From: CAYLNM01 sp964385045
GTDB lineage: Bacteria; Planctomycetota; Phycisphaerae; Phycisphaerales; SM1A02
Direction: 5' to 3'
Assembly (NCBI GenBank): GCA_964385045.1
Contig: CAYLNM010000172.1
Coordinates: 1 to 9,159 of the forward strand
DNA: 9,159 nt
The stretch's first letter is position 1, and each line of letters starts with the position of its first letter. The position numbers were made by a program, and so were the translations under genes. Positions 1-6,692 of the stretch are shown in pieces. A model generated the notes under the pieces. That model did not search any database and was not told where the DNA came from. It saw nothing but the letters and a program-made list of their open reading frames with translations.

Positions 1-6
1 GCCCCG

Positions 7-12
7 TACGCT
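7..12 (+). promoter_or_regulatory. Candidate -10 element TACGCT upstream of asnS
   Basis: TACGCT is the only TA dinucleotide in the first 175 bases and has the TA-N3-T form seen in the other plus-strand gaps of this window. If it is the asnS promoter, transcription would start near position 19 and leave a leader of roughly 155 nt containing the hairpins at 31-98. No -35 can be judged because the window begins here. It could equally belong to the upstream gene. Confidence 0.3.
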
Positions 13-30
13 CGTCGGTCGACCCGGTCC

Positions 31-98
31 CCGCGGCCCGCCGCCGCGCACCGCGGGCCGTGGTCCGGGGGGCGGCCGCGGCCGCCACGACCGGACCG
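31..98 (+). promoter_or_regulatory. Two strong hairpins in the asnS upstream region
   Basis: Stem 1 pairs 31-41 with 53-63 (11 bp including one G-U, 11-nt loop). Stem 2 pairs 62-68 with 91-97 and encloses the 16-bp perfect palindrome GGCGGCCGCGGCCGCC at 71-86. The two stems share bases 62-63, and 25-30 (CGGTCC) can alternatively pair with 93-98 (GGACCG), so more than one fold is possible. No T-run follows, so it is not a classic intrinsic terminator, and no T-box landmarks are visible. It may be a 5' leader structure, the end of an upstream transcript, or a by-product of GC-rich sequence. Confidence 0.35.
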
Positions 99-175
99 AC
101 CGTCTCGGCCGGAGTCCGCTCCGACCCGCTCGCCTCACCACCCCGCCCGCCCCGCGTTCGTCAGCGAGGGAGTCC

Positions 176-1579
<1,404 letters not shown>

Positions 1580-1588
1580 AGCGAGCGT

Positions 1589-1609
1589 CGGCGGCACCGT
1601 GGGCCGCCG
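1589..1609. terminator. Hairpin in the convergent gap after asnS (possible terminator)
   Basis: CGGCGGC at 1589-1595 pairs perfectly with GCCGCCG at 1603-1609 across a 7-nt loop, 10 bases after the asnS stop. It lies in the 88-bp gap between the converging asnS and HTH genes, where termination of both transcripts is expected. There is no T-tract on either side, so it lacks the second half of an intrinsic terminator. The gap has no TA dinucleotide and no visible promoter. Confidence 0.35.
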
Positions 1610-1667
1610 GGGCGATGCGCCGGCGAGGCAATCCGTCGGCGGGGCGGTGAACGAGCGGCCACGCGAT

Positions 1668-2105
1668 TCACGCGGCCGGAAGACCGGTTCGCTCGACGAC
1701 CGTTCGCAGCTCGACGCCGAGCGCGTCGAGGATCCGTGACGCCCGTTCGAGCGTCAGATTGTGGTACTCGTTCCGTTCGTCCCGGGACACCTGCGACTCG
1801 TGCACCCCGAGGCGGCTCGCCAGCTCGCGCTGCGTCAGTCCGGACGCGATGCGGAGGCCGACGAGCAGCGATCCGAGTCCGCGGAGGTTCGGAAGCGCCC
1901 CGAACTCGCCGCGGCGCAGCCGCTCGTAGGCGTCGATCTCCTCCGCGAGCTGGTCCCGAAAGCCGACGAGGGGGTCCATCACCCGCTTCACCTCGCTCGC
2001 CGACAGTCCCTCGCGTCGCAAGGCCTTGCGGTGCTCGGTGATGCGAGCGTCCTCCTGCTCCAGCCGGACGAGGGCCGCGCGATGCTCCTGTTCGGTCCGA
2101 ATCAC
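1668..2105 (-). CDS. XRE-family helix-turn-helix protein, putative antitoxin/repressor
   Basis: A 145-residue protein in two parts. Residues 1-68 are highly charged and helical, probably a coiled coil, opening with IRTEQEHRAALVRLEQE. Residues 77-132 are a Cro/C1-type HTH with TQRELASRLGV (helix 2), HESQVSRDE (recognition helix) and the ERASRILDALGV helix. This layout resembles XRE antitoxin-type regulators encoded beside nucleotidyltransferase-like or HigB-like partners. The start is GTG at 2103-2105, overlapping the TGA of the upstream gene in a 4-base GTGA, so the two are probably translationally coupled. Codon choice is looser than in neighbours: ATT, GAA, CAT, GCT, CGA, GGA and TTT occur within the first 50 codons. 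DNA binding is well supported; the antitoxin role is inferred from context, and it could simply be an autoregulator. Confidence 0.9.
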   Translation of the reverse strand: MIRTEQEHRAALVRLEQEDARITEHRKALRREGLSASEVKRVMDPLVGFRDQLAEEIDAYERLRRGEFGALPNLRGLGSLLVGLRIASGLTQRELASRLGVHESQVSRDERNEYHNLTLERASRILDALGVELRTVVERTGLPAA

Positions 2106-2674
2106 GCCGGGTCCTCCGGGTCGGGGTCGAGACGCAGGATCCCTCGCGGGCGGCCGTCACGTGATCGTCTGAAGGCCGCGGGAAACTCGAGCTCGTGTCC
2201 GTGCTCGTCTCGAATCCCGCTGAGCAGCCCGGGGACGTGCGGGTACAGCTCGACGCGATACCGGTGCCACATCGGCAGGTGCCTCTTCATGCTTCCCCGT
2301 GCCGCGGTGCGTCGGGCGGGATCCCAGGTCCAGCACCGGTGGGGGTCCACGCGATTGAGCCGTTGCTCGAGCTCTCCCGACCGAAGAAGGTCGAGCGGAC
2401 ACTCGAAGGAGCCGTCGATGTCGTTCGGGCTCGGCGTGTCCTCCACGAACGATCCATCGATGAAGATCCGGCGGATGCCCGCGTGCTGGAGCTGTCGCGT
2501 CATCGTGCGGAGGTTGCGGACCAGCCGCGCTCGCCGAACCTCGTCCCACCCGGCCGCCGGCATCTCGCCATCGGGTGGTCGAACGAGGCGGGACTGCTCC
2601 AGCTCGCGGAGCGTGACGGCGTGATCTCCGGGCGGCAGAAGGCCGCGTTCATCGAACGGCGGAACGATCCCCAC
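2102..2674 (-). CDS. DUF6932-like nucleotidyltransferase-fold protein, putative toxin
   Basis: A 190-residue protein if started at GTG 2674. Residues 73-88 contain the minimal nucleotidyltransferase signature: Gly74-Ser75, then Asp85-x-Asp87 (DGSF...NDID), the metal-binding pattern of the Pol-beta/MNT superfamily. Glu142 in RVELYPH could be the third acidic residue, where a hydrophobic-Asp strand is usual. The N-terminus PPFDERGLLPPGDH matches what I recall of DUF6932 proteins, which begin almost directly with such a segment. I therefore chose the GTG, preceded by AAGGGGG with 7-nt spacing. The in-frame ATG at 2719 would add 15 residues, has no ribosome site, and lies on a TTGACA promoter box. 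The gene sits 69 bp after murD on the same strand and overlaps the HTH gene by 4 bases. The nucleotidyltransferase fold is fairly clear; substrate and toxicity are unknown. Confidence 0.85.
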   Translation of the reverse strand: MGIVPPFDERGLLPPGDHAVTLRELEQSRLVRPPDGEMPAAGWDEVRRARLVRNLRTMTRQLQHAGIRRIFIDGSFVEDTPSPNDIDGSFECPLDLLRSGELEQRLNRVDPHRCWTWDPARRTAARGSMKRHLPMWHRYRVELYPHVPGLLSGIRDEHGHELEFPAAFRRSRDGRPRGILRLDPDPEDPA

Positions 2675-2695
2675 GGAAACACCCCCTTGGGCGGG

Positions 2696-2724
2696 AGCGT
2701 GCCTGCGTGTGGCGCACATGTCAA
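2696..2724 (-). promoter_or_regulatory. Candidate promoter of the nucleotidyltransferase/HTH pair
   Basis: On the minus strand a perfect TTGACA (plus-strand TGTCAA, 2719-2724) is followed after 17 bases by CACGCT (2701-2696), a poor -10 that keeps only the A at position 2 and the final T. A perfect -35 hexamer is unusual in such GC-rich DNA. The predicted transcription start, near 2689, would fall at the AAGGGGG ribosome site, giving a very short leader. This would let the cassette be expressed independently of murD. Confidence 0.4.
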
Positions 2725-2743
2725 GTGCGGCGCGTGAGTCACG
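2708..2743. promoter_or_regulatory. Candidate operator: inverted repeats over the cassette promoter
   Basis: Three short inverted repeats cluster here: TGTG-gcg-CACA (2708-2718), CGCAC-N7-GTGCG (2713-2717 with 2725-2729, spanning the TTGACA box) and CGTGA-G-TCACG (2733-2743). Such half-site pairs around a -35 box are typical of XRE repressor operators, and an XRE gene is in the same operon. Arms of 4-5 bp can occur by chance, so this is a candidate only. Confidence 0.3.
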
Positions 2744-4171
2744 TCACGTCGCGTCGCCGCCCTGCAGCCGCGCCACCCGCTCGGCGAAGCGGCGGCCGCG
2801 CTCGCGGTAGTCGGCGAACTGGTCCCAGCTCGCGCATCCGGGGCTGAGCAACAGGACGCCGCGGGGAGCGTCGCTCAGCCGGGACCAGGCGGCGTCCACC
2901 GCCGCCTCCACCGTGCCCGCCTCGACGACCCGGTCGGCGGCGGCACCGGCGTCGCGGGCCGCCGCCGCGAGTCGCGGACCGACCGCCCCGATCGCGTGGA
3001 GCCCGCCGAGGCCCGGGGCGAGGGCCGCGATCGCGTCGAGGGGCGTGCCCTTGTCGTAGCCGCCCGCGATCAGGTGCACGTGCTCGCGGCCGCCCGCCTC
3101 GGCCTCGAGCGAGGCAACGGCGAGCTCGACGCCCTCGGGGGTCGTGCACTTCGAGTCGTTCACGAAGAGGATCGCGCCGCCCCCGGGCCGCTCGATCCGG
3201 CGAACCACCTGCAGGCGGTCGGGCAGGGGAGCGGCCCCGGCGAGCCGCGGCACCAGCGCCGCGGGCGGCTCCCCGGTCACCGCCGCGGCCACCGCCACCG
3301 CGAGGGCGGCGTTGCGGCGGTTGTGCTCGCCCGGCAGGGCGAGCGGGGCGTCCGGCGGCAGCGGCGGCACGTCGTCGCCCCGCAGCAGCACGTCGCCCTC
3401 GGCCGCCCGCTGGAAGCGGTGGATGACCTCCTTGCTGCGGCGGTAGTGGTCCATCGTGCCGTGCCAGTCGAGGTGGTTCGGCGCGAGGTTCGTCCACGCC
3501 GCGACGTGGGGCGACCAGCCGCGACCGGGCACGCCGCCCGGCCGCTCCTCGCCGAGCCAGTGCAGCTGGAAGCTGCTGAGCTCCAGCACCACGTCGTCGC
3601 CGGGGCCGATCGCCTCGAGCATCTCCAGCATCGAGCCGCCGATGTTGCCGCCGAGGTGGCAGCGGCGCCCGCTCGCCCGCAGCAGGTGGGCGACGAGCGA
3701 CGCGGTGGTCGACTTGCCCGCGGTGCCGGTGATGCCCACCGTCCGCGGGCGGTCGAGGCGGCGGCAGGCGAGCTCGATCTCGGTCGTGAGCACCGTGCCC
3801 GCGTCCGCGGCGGCCCGCAGCGCCGGGTCGGCCCACGGCCGCGGCACGCCGGGGTTCACGACCACCAGGTCGCGCTCGGCCAGCGTCTCCGGCCGGTGCC
3901 CGCCGAGCTCCAGCCGCACCCGGCCCGCGGCCACCTCCGGCTCCAGGACCGCGAGGGGGCCGGCGAGCGCCGCGGCGTCCGCCCGGTCGCTGACGACGAC
4001 CTCGGCCGCGCCCTGCCGCAGCAGCCAGCGCGTCGCCCCGAGGCCGCCGCCGAACCGGCCGAGGCCCATCACCACGCACCGCCGGCCCGCGGGGTCGATC
4101 GACGCGGGATCGCGCGCGGAGGGCGACGGGGACGGCGGCGGGGCGGGCGGCGGATCGGAGGCGTGGGCCAC
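2744..4171 (-). CDS. murD: UDP-N-acetylmuramoyl-L-alanine--D-glutamate ligase
   Basis: Cytoplasmic ATP-dependent ligase that adds D-glutamate to UDP-MurNAc-L-alanine in peptidoglycan precursor synthesis. From GTG 4171 it has 475 residues, close to the family's usual length. Domain 1 holds the Rossmann-like MGLGRFGGG (35-43) and NPGVP (106-110). Domain 2 has the ATP loop GITGTAGKSTT (146-156), GGNIG (174-178), ELSSFQL (197-203), NHLDWHG (232-238) and Lys247, equivalent to the carbamylated lysine of E. coli MurD. Domain 3 has NDSK (about 335), GGYDKG and LLLSPGCASWDQF. An upstream start at 4360 would add a low-complexity 63-residue extension and run across the divergent gene at 4194, so I rejected it. 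The first 30 residues are proline/serine-rich and non-homologous. No dcw-cluster neighbours are visible; the divergent gap is only 22 bp. Confidence 0.96.
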   Translation of the reverse strand: MAHASDPPPAPPPSPSPSARDPASIDPAGRRCVVMGLGRFGGGLGATRWLLRQGAAEVVVSDRADAAALAGPLAVLEPEVAAGRVRLELGGHRPETLAERDLVVVNPGVPRPWADPALRAAADAGTVLTTEIELACRRLDRPRTVGITGTAGKSTTASLVAHLLRASGRRCHLGGNIGGSMLEMLEAIGPGDDVVLELSSFQLHWLGEERPGGVPGRGWSPHVAAWTNLAPNHLDWHGTMDHYRRSKEVIHRFQRAAEGDVLLRGDDVPPLPPDAPLALPGEHNRRNAALAVAVAAAVTGEPPAALVPRLAGAAPLPDRLQVVRRIERPGGGAILFVNDSKCTTPEGVELAVASLEAEAGGREHVHLIAGGYDKGTPLDAIAALAPGLGGLHAIGAVGPRLAAAARDAGAAADRVVEAGTVEAAVDAAWSRLSDAPRGVLLLSPGCASWDQFADYRERGRRFAERVARLQGGDAT

Positions 4172-4176
4172 GTCCC

Positions 4177-4182
4177 TATCAT
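4177..4182 (+). promoter_or_regulatory. Candidate -10 element TATCAT, near-leaderless promoter
   Basis: TATCAT matches five of six bases of TATAAT and lies 11 bases before the ATG at 4194. It contains the only TA dinucleotide between 3446 and 4460. Transcription would start about 5 nt before the ATG, and no Shine-Dalgarno sequence precedes that ATG, which fits leaderless initiation. No convincing -35 is seen in the murD start region upstream. Confidence 0.45.
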
Positions 4183-4193
4183 CGCCGCTCGCG

Positions 4194-5012
4194 ATGCCCA
4201 CCGCCCCCCCCGAGCCACCCCGCCCCCCGGGTCCGCCCCCGGCCGGCCCGCCGCCTCGTTCCCGCCTCGCGGTCACGGCGATGATCCTCGCGCTCGTCCC
4301 GTGCTGCCCCGCGGTTCCGCTCGCCGGGTCGATGCTCGGCGTGCTCGCCCACGCCCGCATCCGCCGCGCCGGCGGCCGCCTCGGCGGCGAGGGCCTCGCG
4401 ATCGGGGCGATGGTGGCCGGCAGCGTGCTCGCGGTGATCCAGATGCTGCTGCTCGAGCGCTATCTCGAGTCGCAGTCGGCCGAGCAGACCCGCATGACGA
4501 TCGCCGCGGTCGAGGCCTCGCTCGACGCCGACGCCGACGGCTGGCCCGCGGCCGCGCTCCCGCGGTGGGCCGAGGACGCGGGGATGGACGCCGACCGACT
4601 GCGGGCGGGGGTCGCCGAGCTCGAGGCGGCCCTCGGCCCCTACCGCGACCTGCGGCTGGGCGAGGTGCGGGCGGTCGGTCCCGGGCTCGCCCTCGGCCGC
4701 GTGTGGGGCGGGATCATCTCCGGAGCGCGGCTCGATCGACCGGCGGCGGTGGAGGCGGTCATCCGTCAGACGCCGCGGGCCGGCGCCTTCGGCGTCATGC
4801 CGCGCACCGAGATCCGGCTGCGGGCGATCCGCGTCGTGCTGCCGGACGCGAGCGAGCTCGTGATCGGCGCGCCGCTGGCGACCGAGGACGGCGAGGATCC
4901 CGGCGGCGCCGAGGACGGTGCCGAGCGGGCCGCGGACGCGCCGGCCTCGGCGTCGTCCGAGGGCTCGGGCGGCGACGTGCCGGGGGCGGACGCTGCCTCC
5001 CCCGGCGCCTGA
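4194..5012 (+). CDS. DUF4190-like two-TM membrane protein, paralog 1
   Basis: 272 residues. A proline-rich cytoplasmic leader (1-22) precedes TM1 (about 25-52, with ALVPCCP and a GSMLGVLAHARIRR turn) and TM2 (about 67-87). This is the small two-helix hairpin of DUF4190-type proteins. The remaining residues (about 90-230) form a predicted extracytoplasmic domain ending in a strand-like segment IRLRAIRVVLPDASELVIG, then an acidic, Ala/Ser/Gly-rich tail. ATG 4194 is the only reasonable start, since the open frame upstream runs antisense to murD. An 8-base C run (4204-4211) lies in codons 4-6. It is the first of three adjacent proteins with the same plan and lies divergent from murD. The function is unknown; a membrane-anchored sensor or accessory subunit of the downstream transporter is possible but unproven. 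Confidence 0.85.
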   Translation: MPTAPPEPPRPPGPPPAGPPPRSRLAVTAMILALVPCCPAVPLAGSMLGVLAHARIRRAGGRLGGEGLAIGAMVAGSVLAVIQMLLLERYLESQSAEQTRMTIAAVEASLDADADGWPAAALPRWAEDAGMDADRLRAGVAELEAALGPYRDLRLGEVRAVGPGLALGRVWGGIISGARLDRPAAVEAVIRQTPRAGAFGVMPRTEIRLRAIRVVLPDASELVIGAPLATEDGEDPGGAEDGAERAADAPASASSEGSGGDVPGADAASPGA

Positions 5013-5026
5013 TCCGCCCGCGGATC
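5011..5026. promoter_or_regulatory. Hairpin at the stop codon of paralog 1
   Basis: GATCCGC (5011-5017) and GCGGATC (5020-5026) form a perfect inverted repeat separated by two bases, overlapping the TGA stop. There is no T-run. It may be an intercistronic RNA hairpin that limits readthrough or protects the upstream message, or a protein-binding site just ahead of the next promoter-like element. Confidence 0.3.
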
Positions 5027-5045
5027 GCCGCGGCGCGATCCGTCG

Positions 5046-5051
5046 TAGACT
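5046..5051 (+). promoter_or_regulatory. Candidate -10 element TAGACT before paralog 2
   Basis: TAGACT is the only TA-containing site in the 62-bp gap and has the same TA-N3-T form as the other gaps. A start of transcription near 5058 would put the GGAGG ribosome site (5064-5068) just inside the message. No -35 hexamer is recognisable. Paralog 2 may therefore have its own promoter in addition to readthrough. Confidence 0.35.
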
Positions 5052-5063
5052 GCCGGGCCCCCC

Positions 5064-5068
5064 GGAGG
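5064..5068 (+). promoter_or_regulatory. Shine-Dalgarno GGAGG that fixes a GTG start
   Basis: GGAGG sits 6 bases before GTG 5075, ideal spacing. The in-frame ATG at 5084 would be 15 bases away, so GTG is the better start. This is the best ribosome site in the window. Confidence 0.7.
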
Positions 5069-5074
5069 TGTTCC

Positions 5075-5914
5075 GTGAGCACGATGCCGCCCTACGCCGA
5101 CCCGTCGTTCAGCCCCGACGCGGTGGAGCCGCCCCAGCGCACCTCGGCGCTCGCCGTGACGTCGCTGGTGCTCGCCCTCGTCGCGTGCTGCCCGATCATC
5201 GGACTCGCCGGTCCCCTGCTCGGGGTGATCGCCGCGATCATGATCGTCGTCTCGCCGCAGCTCAAGGGCATGGTCTTCGCCGTGCTGGGGATCGTGGTGG
5301 GCATCGCCCTGCAGGGCGTGGTGCTCTTCGGCCTCGTGCAGCTGCAGACGATCGCCGTCGAGCGCCCCAAGGAGTTCGCGGCGGCGATCGAGGCCGACGA
5401 CTGGGACGCCGCCCGGGCCGCCTCGGCCGGCGCCCTCGCCGCCGCGAGCGACGAGGAGTACGCCGCCTTCGCCGCCGAGTACGACCGCGTGATCGGCACG
5501 GTGGACTCGTGGAGCGACCCGAGCCCGCCCGCCGACGCCCAGCCCCAGCCGGGCCGGCCGGAGGTTCCGTTGGGCTACCCGGTCCGCACCGCGGACGGGC
5601 GGCAGGCCGAGATCCGCTTCCGCATCCTCGTCGTCGACGAGGCGACCGGCTCCATCGTGTGGCGCCCCGCCGCGGTGACGCTCATCGCGGCGGACGGCGA
5701 GCGGATCGACTTCCCGCCCGGCAGCGGCGGCGCCGCCCTGCCGCCGGCGAGCCCCGGCGGACCGGACGGCGCCACCCCCGGCGAGTCCGAGGCTTCGGGC
5801 GGGGACCCCCCGGCGGCACCGGCTCCGGACGGGTCCCCCGGCTCCCCCGGCTCCCCCGGCTCCCCCGGCTCCCCCGACGACGGCCCGGCCGCGGAGGACG
5901 GCGACGCCCCGTGA
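5075..5914 (+). CDS. DUF4190-like two-TM membrane protein, paralog 2
   Basis: 279 residues from GTG 5075. A short Pro-rich leader (1-22) is followed by TM1 (about 25-59, with ALVACCPIIGLAGPLLG) and TM2 (about 63-88), matching paralog 1 closely (SALAVTSLVLALVACCP against SRLAVTAMILALVPCCP). The exported domain (about 95-225) has an EAAIEADDWDAA-like helix and strands such as AEIRFRILVVDE, ending WRPAAVTLIAADGERIDFPP. This helix-then-sheet pattern resembles NTF2-like/DUF4878-type domains, but I cannot confirm the fold. The C-terminal 55 residues are Gly/Pro/Ser-rich and acidic, with five GSP repeats. Its TGA overlaps the GTG of paralog 3, so the two are probably coupled. The function is unknown. 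Confidence 0.86.
   Translation: MSTMPPYADPSFSPDAVEPPQRTSALAVTSLVLALVACCPIIGLAGPLLGVIAAIMIVVSPQLKGMVFAVLGIVVGIALQGVVLFGLVQLQTIAVERPKEFAAAIEADDWDAARAASAGALAAASDEEYAAFAAEYDRVIGTVDSWSDPSPPADAQPQPGRPEVPLGYPVRTADGRQAEIRFRILVVDEATGSIVWRPAAVTLIAADGERIDFPPGSGGAALPPASPGGPDGATPGESEASGGDPPAAPAPDGSPGSPGSPGSPGSPDDGPAAEDGDAP
5831..5875 (+). repeat. Five tandem 9-bp repeats encoding (Gly-Ser-Pro)5
   Basis: Five consecutive copies of GGCTCCCCC (the first is GGGTCCCCC) encode GSPGSPGSPGSPGSP near the C-terminus of paralog 2. The copies are almost identical at DNA level and a multiple of three, so slippage would lengthen or shorten the linker without breaking the frame. Confidence 0.9.
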
Positions 5915-6681
5915 CCGACGCCCCCGGACCACCCCCGGCCACCGCCGAGCCTGCGCCCTCCACGGCGGCCGCCGCCGCGGCCCCGCCCCCGTGGAGCCTC
6001 TGGTCCATCGCGTCGATGGTCTGCGCGACGCTGCTCGTCCCGCCGTTCTGCCTGCTCGCCCCGCTCCTCGGCCTTGCCGGGCTGTCGGAGGCGAAGTACA
6101 AGCGGTACCGCGGCGGCCGGCTCGCGGTGGGGGGCATCGCCCTCGGCTTCATCGCGACCATCGGCTGGGCCACGGTGGCCATCCGGGTCGCCGCGAGCAC
6201 CCGGCCCCTGATCCTCGAGGGGCCGGTGGCGACCCTGAACGCCGGTCTCGCGGGCGACGTCGCCGCCTTTCGGGACGGATTCTGGGGCGAGGCGGCCGAG
6301 TCGGCCAGCGACGCGGAGGCCGAGGCCTTCCTCGCCGCCCTCCAGTCCCGCCACGGCCGGGTCATGGCGTCGCAGCAGGCGGCCGAACAGGACGCTTCCG
6401 ACCGGGATCCGGTCGAGGACGGGCTGGCTCGGATCCGATACGAGATGCAGTTCGACCGCGGAGCGGCCGCGGTCGACACGGTCTTCGTCCAGCACGCCCC
6501 CGGGCGGCCGCTGCCCTGGGTGCTTCGCTGGAAGTCGATCGAGGTGATCGATCCCTCGGGCCCGAACCTGCGGTTTCCCCCGGCTCCGGCCGCGGATGCC
6601 GCCCCGGACGGCCCGCCGGAGCAGCTCCAGCCCCCGGAGGACGCGGCGGACGCGGATCCGCTCCCGACTCCCGGCGGGTGA
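5911..6681 (+). CDS. DUF4190-like two-TM membrane protein, paralog 3
   Basis: 256 residues from GTG 5911, which overlaps the stop of paralog 2 (GTGA). An Ala/Pro-rich leader (1-27) leads into TM1 (about 31-57, with PPFCLLAPLLGLAGL), a basic loop SEAKYKRYRGGR, and TM2 (about 71-91, LAVGGIALGFIATIGWATVAI). The basic loop between helices and the GGRLAVGGIALG entry to TM2 are the clearest DUF4190-like part of the three. The exported region (95-225) contains ATLNAGLAGDVAAFRDGFW and ends in LRWKSIEVIDPSGPNLRFPP, parallel to the last strands of the other two paralogs. A GGAGG at 5893-5897 is 13 bases from the GTG, so start-stop coupling is likely more important. The gap to the ABC ATPase gene is only 11 bp, so the gene is cotranscribed with the transporter. 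Confidence 0.86.
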   Translation: MTDAPGPPPATAEPAPSTAAAAAAPPPWSLWSIASMVCATLLVPPFCLLAPLLGLAGLSEAKYKRYRGGRLAVGGIALGFIATIGWATVAIRVAASTRPLILEGPVATLNAGLAGDVAAFRDGFWGEAAESASDAEAEAFLAALQSRHGRVMASQQAAEQDASDRDPVEDGLARIRYEMQFDRGAAAVDTVFVQHAPGRPLPWVLRWKSIEVIDPSGPNLRFPPAPAADAAPDGPPEQLQPPEDAADADPLPTPGG

Positions 6682-6692
6682 GACGCCCCCCG

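Noticed and set aside
31..98. T-box riboswitch upstream of the asnS gene
   Set aside because: No T-box core, specifier-loop landmarks or terminator U-run are visible; only generic GC hairpins.
2675..2719. ATG start at 2719 for the nucleotidyltransferase gene
   Set aside because: It has no ribosome site, lies on a TTGACA box, and adds 15 residues before the family-like N-terminus; GTG 2674 has AAGGGGG at good spacing.
1665..2740. Imperfect inverted repeats at the two edges of the cassette (GATTCACGCGGCC at 1665-1677 and GGCGCGTGAGTC at 2729-2740), suggesting a mobile element
   Set aside because: Only 7 bases match without gaps, the left copy is mostly the 3' end of the HTH coding sequence, and there is no transposase or target duplication.
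4172..4360. Extended murD start at 4360 (63 more residues)
   Set aside because: The extension is low-complexity, aligns with nothing in MurD, and would overlap the divergent gene beginning at 4194.
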